Below are positions 46,587-54,122 of a stretch of DNA of 64,000 nucleotides, piece by piece. The number at the start of each line of letters is the position of its first letter. Positions within the stretch are counted from its first letter, which is position 1. The translations under genes were made by a program, and so were the position numbers. Source of the DNA: Unio delphinus (Eukaryota; Mollusca; Bivalvia; Unionida; Unionidae); assembly GCA_029339505.1 (NCBI GenBank), contig JAQISU010000231.1, positions 746,001-810,000 on the forward strand, read 5' to 3'. The notes below the pieces were generated by a model. The model was not told the DNA's origin. It searched no databases and saw only the letters and a program-made list of their open reading frames with translations.

Positions 46587-47915
46587 ATGATGCACCAAGA
46601 ATCTTGCGCCTGTTCCAAGTCGGAACTAGATCTCTTTGCCATGCCACCCACGATGATGACCATGCAAGAAGCCCAATGGGTCGAATTTCATCCCGTCTCC
46701 TCTTTGACGGATTCAGCTCCAATCGAGTTTGAAATCAAAGGACAACCCGAAGATTACATTGATCTGAACAACAGTTACTTGTATTTGAAAGTGAAAGTGG
46801 GCAGAACGGACAACGACAACCCGCCAGATGGCAATGCCCAAGTAGCTCCCGTCAACAATTTCATGCATTCCTTGTTCAGCGATGTGGATTTGTACATGAA
46901 TAACAAACTGGTTAGCAGTAGCATGGATACTTACCCTTACCGAGCGTACCTCGAAAATCTCTTGACGTACGGAAAAGAAGCCAAGAACACTCATTTAGAT
47001 GCTTGCGTGGTATGGAAACCTGATACAGCAAATGATAATAATGAAAATGATAATAACTTTAGCGACACAGCCTTGTCCGTACCAGCAACCAGTGAAAATG
47101 CTGCCGTTCCTCACAATGTGGGTTTTAACGAGCGTCGAAAGAAAATTCTGCAAGGACGTAGTTTAGAACTGTGCGATCGTTTGCATTTGGACATGTGGTT
47201 TCAAGAGAAGTATTTGCTGAACGGAGTAGATATTCGCTTGAGACTGAATCGAAGCAGTGCTGCTTTCCATTTGATGGCTAATGCCAGCACATACAAAACC
47301 ATTATCCAAGAAGCCAGGTTATACGTGCGTCGTGTGGAAGTGTTACCTAAAGTGGGAAATGACATCAGTCACACCTTGATTAGAACGACAGCCAAGTATC
47401 CGATACGACGCGTGGAAGTCAAAACTTTCACCATTGCCGCTGGACTCCAATCAAAGATCGAAGATCATCTGTTTCAAGGACAGTTACCCAAACGTTTATT
47501 CATTGGTATCGTCAGCAATGCAGCCTTCAACGGTACCCACGATAAAAATCCTTTCGAGTTTAAGCACTACAATGTATCCAAAATTGAAGTCAGTCGCGAT
47601 GGCAAAAAGTTTGGCTCGAAGAATTACTTAAGGTCGTACTTGTCACTGTACGAAGCCACAGGACAGTTAGGAACCAACACCAGTCACGGTATTTCCTACA
47701 ACGATTATGCAGGAGGTTACACGTTGTGGGCTTTTGATTTCACTCCAGACCAAGGCAGCGACGAGGGACATTTCCACCCTATAAAATCTGGGCAGATACG
47801 TGTGGAACTTCAGTTTGCAGTAGGTCTTCCCCATACGGTGAATGTCATTCTGTATGCCGAATTCGATAATACCATAGAAATCAACAGTTTGAGAGAAGTC
47901 ATTCTAGACTATTAG
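46587..47915 (+). CDS. Major capsid protein, double jelly roll
   Basis: A 442-residue protein with the hallmarks of the Polinton/adintovirus hexon-like capsid protein. It opens with KSELDLFAMPPTMMTM, followed by EFEIKGQPEDYIDLNNSYLY and LYLKVKV. Next come APVNNFMHSLFSDVDLYMNN (first jelly roll), RLHLDMWFQEKYLLNGVDIR and IRLRLNRSSAAF. The second jelly roll has YPIRRVEVKTFTIAAG, GQLPKRLFIGIVSNAAFNG and NPFEFKH. Length is normal for the family and the frame is open, so the capsid appears functional. Trimers would form the capsid facets. It lies between the pVI-like gene and a conserved small gene. Confidence 0.95.
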   Translation: MMHQESCACSKSELDLFAMPPTMMTMQEAQWVEFHPVSSLTDSAPIEFEIKGQPEDYIDLNNSYLYLKVKVGRTDNDNPPDGNAQVAPVNNFMHSLFSDVDLYMNNKLVSSSMDTYPYRAYLENLLTYGKEAKNTHLDACVVWKPDTANDNNENDNNFSDTALSVPATSENAAVPHNVGFNERRKKILQGRSLELCDRLHLDMWFQEKYLLNGVDIRLRLNRSSAAFHLMANASTYKTIIQEARLYVRRVEVLPKVGNDISHTLIRTTAKYPIRRVEVKTFTIAAGLQSKIEDHLFQGQLPKRLFIGIVSNAAFNGTHDKNPFEFKHYNVSKIEVSRDGKKFGSKNYLRSYLSLYEATGQLGTNTSHGISYNDYAGGYTLWAFDFTPDQGSDEGHFHPIKSGQIRVELQFAVGLPHTVNVILYAEFDNTIEINSLREVILDY

Positions 47916-47920
47916 ACACT

Positions 47921-48418
47921 ATGGAAGACCCTTGTCCTTCTTTGAATAGTGGAGAATCCATGGAATGGGAGGTTACAGAGAAAGCAGTTCCCGAAGACCA
48001 AAAAGAAGAAGAAGTGATCATGCAATCCAGATGGCCAGAACAGGAACAACAGTTAGTGGCTTGTTTTGCACAACACTTGGAAGATAAAATGAGAGACATG
48101 ATTAAAAAAGATTGTTATGGATGTCAAATCGATCATCCCAGTCAAATTCAACACGATAAATGTATGATGATGAGTCAAGAAGAAAAATTGGATGATTATC
48201 TGAACGAAGCATGGAGTCTCATCTCCGAAGAAGACGTGTTACTTCAGTGGTATAAAGGCTTACGTGATCATTCCTCTCCTCCATTGTTTGCTCGAGAAAT
48301 CGATCGCATCGAAGCTATCTTGGCCAAAAGTAAAGAGACGAAGCAAACCATCAGTTACTTGTCAGACCGTTTCAAACAAAAAGTCTGGATTGAATTGATG
48401 ACTTATCATCACCTATGA
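47921..48418 (+). CDS. Conserved Polinton protein with CxxC-HPSQ motif
   Basis: A 165-residue acidic protein starting 5 nt after the capsid gene. The middle reads CYGCQIDHPSQIQHDKCMMM, a Cys/His cluster (C-x2-C-x3-H-x6-H-x2-C spacing) that could bind zinc. Similar GC-HPSQ-H-C segments are known to me from other Polintons and adintoviruses, without a known function. The remainder is helical (EKLDDYLNEAWSLISEEDVL; EIDRIEAILAKSKETKQTIS). Position between capsid and protease suggests a late, virion-related role. TATAAAAT at 47780 lies inside the capsid gene. Confidence 0.7.
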   Translation: MEDPCPSLNSGESMEWEVTEKAVPEDQKEEEVIMQSRWPEQEQQLVACFAQHLEDKMRDMIKKDCYGCQIDHPSQIQHDKCMMMSQEEKLDDYLNEAWSLISEEDVLLQWYKGLRDHSSPPLFAREIDRIEAILAKSKETKQTISYLSDRFKQKVWIELMTYHHL

Positions 48419-48455
48419 AGAAAGGAGAGAAAAAAACAAGGCTACACAACAAAAA

Positions 48456-49013
48456 ATGGATACTTGGGAACTTTATTATCTTTTGAACCGTAGTTCGTAC
48501 ACTGCTTCTTGGAATCCTGTGGTGTGTGCTAAAGATGAACTACCTCATCGCAAACCTCAAGAGAATCAAGCTTATGTCATCAACACAGATGACAGTCATC
48601 TTCCAGGAACTCACTGGGTAGCAGTCTACTTTCCTCAAGAGGGATGTGCGGAGTATTTTGATTCGTATGGATTGCCTCCTTTCGAAGATGATATCAATGA
48701 CTTTATGAGAAGAAGTGCTCAGACGACACGATTCAATAATGTGAAATTACAAAGCACAGATTCTATGGTGTGTGGACAATATTGTATCTATTATCTGCAT
48801 CATCGCAGTCTTGGATATTCTTTAGAACATTTAGTGACTTATTTTGATCGTCATTCGTCTCGAAACGATGACAAAGTAGATCGATGGTTTTGTGACCATT
48901 ATGGCTATCTGTTGTCTTTAGCTAGGAAACGTAGTGTACATCAATCGCCCAATGACTTCCAACAGTGGAAATCTCAATTTAATTCACAACGTTGTCAACC
49001 ATGTCAAAGATAA
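48456..49013 (+). CDS. Adenain-like cysteine protease
   Basis: A 185-residue protease of the adenovirus/Polinton maturation family (Ulp1-related). Expected catalytic residues are in place: His53 in GTHWVAVYF, Asp69 in EYFDSYG (Glu in adenovirus), Gln99 seven residues before the nucleophile (oxyanion hole), and Cys106 in MVCGQYC. Length is close to adenain (about 204). It would cleave virion precursors such as the pVI-like and Mu-like proteins at Gly-containing sites. The frame is intact. It is the last gene of the plus-strand virion block and is followed by an AATAAA signal at 49133-49138. Confidence 0.93.
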   Translation: MDTWELYYLLNRSSYTASWNPVVCAKDELPHRKPQENQAYVINTDDSHLPGTHWVAVYFPQEGCAEYFDSYGLPPFEDDINDFMRRSAQTTRFNNVKLQSTDSMVCGQYCIYYLHHRSLGYSLEHLVTYFDRHSSRNDDKVDRWFCDHYGYLLSLARKRSVHQSPNDFQQWKSQFNSQRCQPCQR

Positions 49014-49021
49014 TGTATTAG

Positions 49022-49140
49022 TGTTATGGAAGAAAAAAATGTTTGTTATTTGAAAAAATATTTGTTATTTGAAAATAATGTTTGTTAGTTGAAAAAATTG
49101 TGTTTGTTATTTGAAATAATGTTTGTTATTTGAATAAAAA
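49022..49140 (+). terminator. A/T-rich repeats with AATAAA polyadenylation signal
   Basis: Five or six copies of a 17-21 bp gtttgttatttgaaaaaat unit lie after the protease. AATAAA at 49133-49138 in the last copy is followed by a TG-rich stretch, as in a normal poly(A) site. This contrasts with the stem-loop ends of the accessory genes. Confidence 0.65.
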
Positions 49141-49265
49141 TGTTGTGTTTTGAAAACCAATGCGTCTGTCGCTTGTTTTACATTTGTATTCATATAAATG
49201 CTCTTTGACTTTTCTTTCTATCCCTCACATCAAACTATCCCAACGTTTCAAAACCCTAAACCGCA

Positions 49266-49310
49266 GAGGGGTGTTTTCCATCACGTCCGCGCTTGAACCA
49301 TATAAAGCAG
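49266..49310 (+). promoter_or_regulatory. Shared upstream motif plus TATA, copy 1
   Basis: GTGTTTTCCATCACGTCCGC followed by GCTTGAAC and ATATAAAG. The same block recurs at 50454, 50525 and, altered, at 51588. Copy 1 lies about 260 bp before the gene at 49567, which has its own closer TATA box. Confidence 0.75.
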
Positions 49311-49329
49311 GGGTCCTACCCACCCCCAA

Positions 49330-49505
49330 TATAGGCTTTCATCTCCCCTGATAGTTACTTTTTAGTAATTCAGGGGAACGCCTTAATTAATAGTGCAATT
49401 AAGCACTTTTAAGGGAGGGAATAACAACCCCTCCCACCTAAATGGCTACCGATATGGTAGCTATAAAAGCTGCACATATGCCCCTAGAGGGCGGTTGCAG
49501 CTATA
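49330..49505. promoter_or_regulatory. Cluster of small inverted repeats upstream of an accessory gene
   Basis: Four possible hairpins follow one another: cccctga / tcagggg (about 49346-49376), gggaggg / cccctccc (about 49412-49436), gctacc / ggtagc (about 49444-49462) and gctgca...gccc / gggc...tgcagc (about 49469-49502). Two gctataaaa boxes flank the last one. Function unknown. Confidence 0.6.
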
Positions 49506-49525
49506 AAACAATCACAGTCAGTCAG
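49500..49525 (+). promoter_or_regulatory. TATA and TCAGTC initiator of accessory gene 1
   Basis: TATAAAA at 49502-49508 is followed by TCAGTC at 49518-49523. The same TATA-TCAGTC pair, 18-22 nt apart, precedes the next two genes. Confidence 0.65.
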
Positions 49526-49566
49526 CCAGTCTGGCCATCCATTGTTTGACTCATCCTACTACGAAG

Positions 49567-49929
49567 ATGTGCTCAAGACTAGCTAAGCTGAACGAAGCTT
49601 ATGTCACTCTGCATCGTATCAGACACAATCTGATGCCAAAGCCTGAAGAGATAGAGAATGTGAGAATGCTACAAGTAACGGAAGACCTCATAGAAGAATT
49701 CTTCAGAGAGGAAATTCAAAAAGAGAAAGAAGAATGGACTGAGAAGTATCGACTTCAAAAGCAGCAGAGAGAGCAGAGAGAACAGCAGCAGCAGCAACAG
49801 CAACAACAGCAGCAGGAACCAGACAGAAGTTTTGTCGACTGTCGTGTGGACACGAAAGAGTTCTCTTTCTCTTTCCGAAGAAGCAGACCCTATCGTGTAG
49901 CCAAACGAGGACGCAATCTTAGACGATAA
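49567..49929 (+). CDS. Right-end accessory protein 1, Gln-rich coiled coil
   Basis: A 120-residue protein starting at the first ATG after the leader (aagATGTGC). The N-terminal 50 residues are helical (CSRLAKLNEAYVTLHRIRHN). They are followed by an acidic coiled coil (TEDLIEEFFREEIQKEKEEW), a poly-Gln run and a basic C-terminus (FRRSRPYRVAKRGRNLRR). No family is recognised. It is preceded by TATA/TCAGTC and followed 44 nt after the stop by a histone-type stem-loop. Gene layout matches the next two genes although the proteins do not look alike. Confidence 0.7.
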   Translation: MCSRLAKLNEAYVTLHRIRHNLMPKPEEIENVRMLQVTEDLIEEFFREEIQKEKEEWTEKYRLQKQQREQREQQQQQQQQQQQEPDRSFVDCRVDTKEFSFSFRRSRPYRVAKRGRNLRR

Positions 49930-49972
49930 AAGATTGCCATCCTTCCTCGTACACACACAAACACAAAAAAAC

Positions 49973-50008
49973 AGCCCTTTTCAGGGCTACCCAATATTCT
50001 CGAAAAGA
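49973..50008 (+). terminator. Histone-type 3' stem-loop plus downstream purine element
   Basis: AGCCCTTTTCAGGGCT (49973-49988) forms six pairs with a UUUC loop. The 5' flank is A-rich (AAAAAAAC) and the 3' flank is ACCCA, the canonical histone flank. GAAAAGA starts 13 nt after the stem (50002). Confidence 0.85.
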
Positions 50009-50112
50009 ATTAATCATTCAATTTGCTTATGGTATGTGAGGAAGTTAGAAAAAAATTAGAAGTGAGTCTATAATCACTGTCTCTTTTTACTTTTGTTTTG
50101 AAGTGCGTCTAT

Positions 50113-50374
50113 TTTTTTTTTTTTTTTTTTTTTTTTATGGTTTAACGCCATTTTTCAGCACAATATATAGGCTATACATGGCGGCCAGTATTAGTGGTGG
50201 AGGAAGAAACCGGAAAAACCCCGGAAAGAACCACCGACCCACGAGAAGCTACTGGCAAGCTTTCTCACTTAACTACATTAGCCGAATCTTAGACTCGAAC
50301 CCACGCAGACAGAGGTGAGATGGCAGTGGTCCGTAACGGACAGCGCTTTAGACCACTCGGCCACTCGGGGCCCC
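50113..50374 (-). mobile_element. tRNA-derived SINE inserted in the Polinton, 13-bp duplication
   Basis: On the minus strand the head has an A box TGGCCGAGTGG (50363-50353) and B box GGTTCGAGTCT (50301-50291), resembling a tRNA-Leu/Ser-type head. The poly(A) tail is seen as a T run at 50113-50136. Target duplications gaagtgcgtctat lie at 50100-50112 and 50375-50387. It interrupts the space between accessory genes 1 and 2 and shows that SINE retroposition continued after the Polinton arrived. Its head differs from the SINE at 13801-14124. Confidence 0.92.
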
Positions 50375-50453
50375 GAAGTGCGTCTATAAGCACAACGTAT
50401 TTTTTCAAAATAACTTGTTCAATGTATAATTAATATGAGTAAAGTATAAAAGT

Positions 50454-50480
50454 GAGGGGTGTTTTCCATCACGTCCGCGT
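50454..50480 (+). promoter_or_regulatory. Shared upstream motif, copy 2
   Basis: The GTGTTTTCCATCACGTCCGC block is preserved but lacks the TATA that follows it in copies 1 and 3. It sits about 70 bp before copy 3. Confidence 0.75.
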
Positions 50481-50524
50481 GTTTTTGGTAATGATAGGGA
50501 TACTGTAAGATTTTTGGATCTAGT

Positions 50525-50580
50525 GGGTGTTTTCCATCACGTCCGCGCTTGAACTATATATAAAGAATCACTCGTCAGTC
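50525..50580 (+). promoter_or_regulatory. Shared upstream motif plus TATA and TCAGTC, copy 3
   Basis: The 20-bp block runs into GCTTGAAC, then TATATATAAAG (50555-50565) and TCAGTC (50575-50580). It is the proximal promoter of accessory gene 2. Confidence 0.75.
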
Positions 50581-50646
50581 TGGCTACCCATCGTTGACGC
50601 ATCAACACCAAAGATGAATAGAGTATAGAAATTAAGAGAACTTTAA

Positions 50647-51111
50647 ATGCATTTGGAGAATGCAAGGCGTCTCCTGGACGAACTGGCTATGGAGGCCATA
50701 GTAGAACAGACTAGGATTGAAAAAGAAGAGGAGGAAAGAAAAAAAAAAGAAGAGGAGGAGAAGAAAAGTCCCATCTTGCCTCACCGCATGATGAGACAGA
50801 CTAGTAAAGTCAAGCCCGTGGTGAGGACACCTTCACCACCGGAACCAGTTCGTCCACTACAGGGACAGTCCCCACCACATCAACCACAGTCTCAACCGCA
50901 ACAACCACAGCCTCAACCGCAACAACCACAATCTCATCCACGGTTGCGGAATAGAGGAAGAAATGAAGAGACTTTCACTATCCCTCAAACAGAAGATTGG
51001 GATAGTGAAGCCACTCATTCTCCCTCTGCGCTCCCAATCACAAGAGTGAATTGGGAGAATGATTGGAGTAGATGTGTGTGTGGGGCTAGACCTGGGAGAT
51101 GCCAGCATTAA
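50647..51111 (+). CDS. Right-end accessory protein 2, Pro/Gln-rich
   Basis: A 154-residue frame from ATG 50647. It begins with a helix (LENARRLLDELAMEAIVEQT), then a Glu/Lys-rich coil and a Pro/Gln-rich repeat section (QPQSQPQQPQPQPQQPQ). It ends in an acidic segment and a Cys-containing CVCGARPGRC. No family is recognised. An earlier ATG at 50614 sits exactly where the neighbouring genes start (aagATG after a similar leader) and is in frame, but TAG at 50626-50628 and TAA at 50644-50646 follow. The original start may therefore have been lost, with the present protein starting downstream. It is followed by a histone-type stem-loop. Confidence 0.6.
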   Translation: MHLENARRLLDELAMEAIVEQTRIEKEEEERKKKEEEEKKSPILPHRMMRQTSKVKPVVRTPSPPEPVRPLQGQSPPHQPQSQPQQPQPQPQQPQSHPRLRNRGRNEETFTIPQTEDWDSEATHSPSALPITRVNWENDWSRCVCGARPGRCQH

Positions 51112-51138
51112 CCAGGTGCATTTTGAAGTTTAAAAAAC

Positions 51139-51174
51139 AGCCCTTCTCAGGGCTACCCAAATGTCTAGAAAAGA
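51139..51174 (+). terminator. Histone-type 3' stem-loop plus downstream purine element
   Basis: AGCCCTTCTCAGGGCT (51139-51154) has a UCUC loop, still within the UUHUH histone consensus. The flanks are AAAAAAC and ACCCA. GAAAAGA starts 13 nt after the stem (51168). Downstream tactatgtcaattgcc is shared with the copy after 33391. Confidence 0.85.
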
Positions 51175-51239
51175 AATACTATGTCAATTGCCAATGGGTG
51201 TGAGAGAGGAGTAGTGTGATTATAAACACTGACTCTATT

Positions 51240-51570
51240 TAGATAGTATATGGTGTGATTTTGGATAGTATATGATAGGGTTTGTTTTGGCTGCTTCCCC
51301 GCGTGTGTGGTTAGTATAGGGTGTGATTTTGGATAGTAAAGAGTATGGTTTGTTTTGGCTGCTTCCCCGTGTGTGTGGTTAGTATAGGGTGTGATTTTGG
51401 ATAGTATATAGTATGGTTTGTTTTGGCTGCTTCCCCGTGTGTGTGGTTAGTATAGGGTGTGATTTTGGATAGTATATAGTATGGTTTGTTTTGGCTGCTT
51501 CCCCGTGTGTGTGGATAGTATATAGTGTGATTTGGGATAGTAAATGATATGGTTTGTGGATAGTATATAA
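51240..51570. repeat. Tandem repeat, about 68-bp unit, about 4.5 copies
   Basis: Units contain ttagtatagggtgtgatttt, ggatagtatatagtatggtt and tgttttggctgcttccccgt. The array lies between accessory gene 2 and the promoter of gene 3. Weakly similar sequence is present next to the old Polinton relic (about 21700-21810). Confidence 0.9.
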
Positions 51571-51587
51571 TATGAAAAGTGAATGTA

Positions 51588-51641
51588 GGGGGTGTTTACT
51601 TTCACGTCCGTGCTTAAGATATATATACGCAATCGTCAGTC
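51588..51641 (+). promoter_or_regulatory. Shared upstream motif plus TATA and TCAGTC, copy 4
   Basis: A diverged form (GGGTGTTTACTTTCACGTCC, then GTGCTTAAG) precedes TATATATA (51620-51627) and TCAGTC (51636-51641). It is the proximal promoter of accessory gene 3. Confidence 0.7.
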
Positions 51642-51672
51642 CTTGGAGCCATTCAATTTTGAACACATCAAG

Positions 51673-52248
51673 ATGAATTTTGAGTTGTTTATCCAACTCC
51701 GAGACAGCTGGTTTGGGATCCTTGATGCAGAATATGAAGTGGAAAGACTTGAGGAAGAATTTCAAAGTAACCATGGCTTTGTAAGCCAACTGAAATTAGC
51801 AAGAGATCTATTAGAAGGTATGATAGAGGAGGAAGACCAGAAATTAAGAAGACGTATTAAAAAAAAATATATAAGAATAGGGGATTTGAAGCAGGCACTT
51901 GATCATGTCATCAAAGTCAGGTGCTTTCTAGAAGAAACATTACATCTCATAGAGTGGGAATATGTGCAGTGGGGTCTAGACAGGCTAAAGAAAGCAGAAG
52001 CAATGATGAGAATGGTGATGGAAGAACAGGTGATCCAGATTAAAGAAAACTGGTCTAAGGAGAGAAAGGAAAAAAAGAACAAAAAGAAGAAAGAGGACTT
52101 TGATCTACTCAATCTAAGATGGATGAGAGTTCAGGAAAAGTTTCGAGCTATGGGACATCCTGACTGGATTCCCGAGGACGAAAAGAAGAAGAAGAAAACG
52201 GGAATCATTGGTAAACTTAAAAGGTGGTGGAACAACGACAGAAAATAA
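51673..52248 (+). CDS. Right-end accessory protein 3, charged coiled coil
   Basis: A 191-residue protein from ATG 51673 (aagATGAAT, like the lost start of gene 2). It is almost entirely helical and charged: YEVERLEEEFQSNHGFVSQL, a KLRRRIKKKYIRIG segment, then WEYVQWGLDRLKKAEAMMRM. A Lys-rich tract (RKEKKNKKKKEDF) and a basic Trp-containing end (KKKKKTGIIGKLKRWWNNDR) follow. No family is recognised. The end could bind membranes or nucleic acid. It ends 20 nt before the stem-loop at the inner edge of the right TIR, so its transcript would finish inside the TIR. Confidence 0.7.
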   Translation: MNFELFIQLRDSWFGILDAEYEVERLEEEFQSNHGFVSQLKLARDLLEGMIEEEDQKLRRRIKKKYIRIGDLKQALDHVIKVRCFLEETLHLIEWEYVQWGLDRLKKAEAMMRMVMEEQVIQIKENWSKERKEKKNKKKKEDFDLLNLRWMRVQEKFRAMGHPDWIPEDEKKKKKTGIIGKLKRWWNNDRK

Positions 52249-52268
52249 AAGAAGAAGAAGTATCCTAA

Positions 52269-52304
52269 GGCCCTTTTCAGGGCCACTCATAGGTCTCGAA
52301 AAGA
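52269..52304 (+). terminator. Histone-type 3' stem-loop plus downstream purine element (right TIR)
   Basis: GGCCCTTTTCAGGGCC (52269-52284) is a perfect six-pair stem with a UUUC loop, followed by ACTCA. GAAAAGA starts 13 nt later (52298). It is the mirror of the left-TIR copy. Confidence 0.88.
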
Positions 52305-52603
52305 TAGTAGCTTTCTTTGCCGCCCTTTTTTTCCCTTGTTTTATTTCCCATGTTATATTTCCCTTGTTATCTTTCCCTTCACGCTATATAGGCCCACTAT
52401 GTTCCATTTCCCTTGACGCTATACAGACCCACCCTGTTCAATTTCCCTTGACGCTATAGTGCCCCAAGCTGTTTTGACGCTATAGTACCCCAAGCTGTTT
52501 TTGACTGGATTTTCCCTTGACGCTATAAATCTTGACGCCATAGTGCCCCAAGCCCTTTTTGACTGGATTTTCCCTTGACGCTATAGTGCCCCCTATTACT
52601 ACT
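52269..52603 (-). repeat. Right terminal inverted repeat of the Polinton
   Basis: The mirror copy of the left repeat, with the same internal motif array. Differences seen include cttcacgc in place of cttgacgc near 52380, and a C in place of T in the inner stem. Confidence 0.95.
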
Positions 52604-52609
52604 GTTACT

Positions 52610-53127
52610 CCTTTTGTGTAGCTTTTCAGTTTATCCAACAGACTGAAGGTTTCAGATCTTAAATGTGATGAGATAAATTACATTCTCTGAGCTGCACACT
52701 TTGTTTTGGACCATGTATGTTTATATTTTCTCTAGTCACTTTGCTAGAAAATGTTCTGGTCTCTACTCATCCTTGTATTTCTTATCAAGATTTGTGTTGA
52801 TGAACTAATCAAATGAATCATACTTCTTGCAGGCAGACACAAGTCAGAATAAATTACACCACTCACTCATATACCAATAAAGGCCGAATAACAGCAAGTT
52901 TGTACGAGAGTTAAATGTCATTTTGATGACGATGAGTAACACAGTATTCGATGGCTCATAGCTGGAGGGGAATATGGAGTCAGGTTAGTACTTGATCTTA
53001 TGAGGAAGATTAATGCATTTATCGGGAAGCTTAGAATGCATTGCAATATCCATGGAATAATAGATGTGATTTTGTCAAATATGACTGATGCTCGCCAGAT
53101 GCTTCCATAAGGAAATTCATATTGTAC
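52610..53127. other. Unassigned flank of the Polinton
   Basis: No gene or repeat is recognised beyond the target duplication at 52604-52609. Confidence 0.4.
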
Positions 53128-53128
53128 G

Positions 53129-53196
<68 letters not shown>
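53128..53196. repeat. (TA)n microsatellite
   Basis: About 68 bp of TA repeats. Confidence 0.95.
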
Positions 53197-53198
<2 letters not shown>

Positions 53199-54122
53199 AA
53201 AGACTCGTTCCGACCCTATGTGAAACTGTGTTTATTTATTAGTTAGGTGATAGCCGACAGAGATAGAGACAGGCTCGATTCTTAATTGAAATGATTCATA
53301 ACTCTCTAACCTAGTTTATTATATTAATATCAGGTTAATTATATATTGGTGTGACAAAACACACACACGCGCGCGCGCGAACGCGAGCGCACAGACACAA
53401 AAGAGCATTCACGTACGCATAGAAACACATACATAATGATTGTGTTGTGTATATTTGTGTTTTGTATTTGACATTAGTCGATACTCAAGTTAATGGATTA
53501 CCTAACAAGTGATTTTTATTTTGTAAACAGCATAATATATAGCTAATATTTCTCAATGATTATAGATTATAGATTAAATATTAAGATAATTATTAATGAA
53601 GGTAAACATGTTATTTGAATGCGAATCTAAGACAGTTTTTCACCTGGAAACTTGTCGACATCTTTGAATGTATTAGAGAGAAGACTGACCTACAGCATGT
53701 CTATAGGAAAGGCTTAGTTGTTTTTATAACAATGTTGTTTACTTAAATAATTACGTATTTCTACATTAACATACGAAGTGGAATCCGTCTTCTTGTTGTG
53801 TTCAGATTTTAATTTGGGTAGATTTATTTTTTGTAAATTATTTACTGGAATACAACATTCAGATATTGCCGCTATCAGTAGGAAAATATGTGCCTTTCTG
53901 ATTGACTACCACACACCCTGATTCACTGCTGTCTTCCATCACATTGCATCTGAACCAACTCCATTTCCTGGAAACACATTAATAGTGACAAAAAACTTAT
54001 TATACATCAACAGAGATAAAATCCCAATTTTCAAAAAGACAACACTTCCTCGCAACATCATGTGATACTTTGTTTTTTGACGTACACAGAATATATTTAT
54101 TACAGAAAATAGATGCAAGGTT
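53197..54122. repeat. Unassigned sequence with dispersed repeat
   Basis: About 53505-53900 resembles 14330-14730 (ttattttgtaaacagcataata and following blocks). A short alternating purine-pyrimidine run (cacacacgcgcgcgcgc) lies at about 53360-53390. No gene is recognised. Confidence 0.5.

Larger units (their letters stand above)
31896..52603. mobile_element. Full-length Polinton/Maverick (adintovirus-like) element
   Basis: The element starts with AG at 31896 and ends with CT at 52603 (20,708 bp). It is flanked by the 6-bp duplication gttact at 31890-31895 and 52604-52609; AG...CT ends and 6-bp duplications are the hallmark of Polintons. It carries the family's core set: protein-primed polymerase B, retroviral-type integrase, FtsK/HerA ATPase, adenain-like protease, and double- and single-jelly-roll capsid proteins. 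It also has accessory genes at both ends. Most genes lie on the plus strand; two lie on the minus strand at the left. The polymerase and integrase contain stops, while the virion genes look intact. The near-identical TIRs imply a recent insertion. Confidence 0.97.

Noticed and set aside
49669..49956. Minus-strand poly-Leu frame opposite accessory gene 1
   Set aside because: It is the shadow of the CAG repeat encoding poly-Gln on the plus strand.
53360..53395. Z-DNA-like alternating CG/CA run as a regulatory element
   Set aside because: Short and isolated; nothing links it to a gene.
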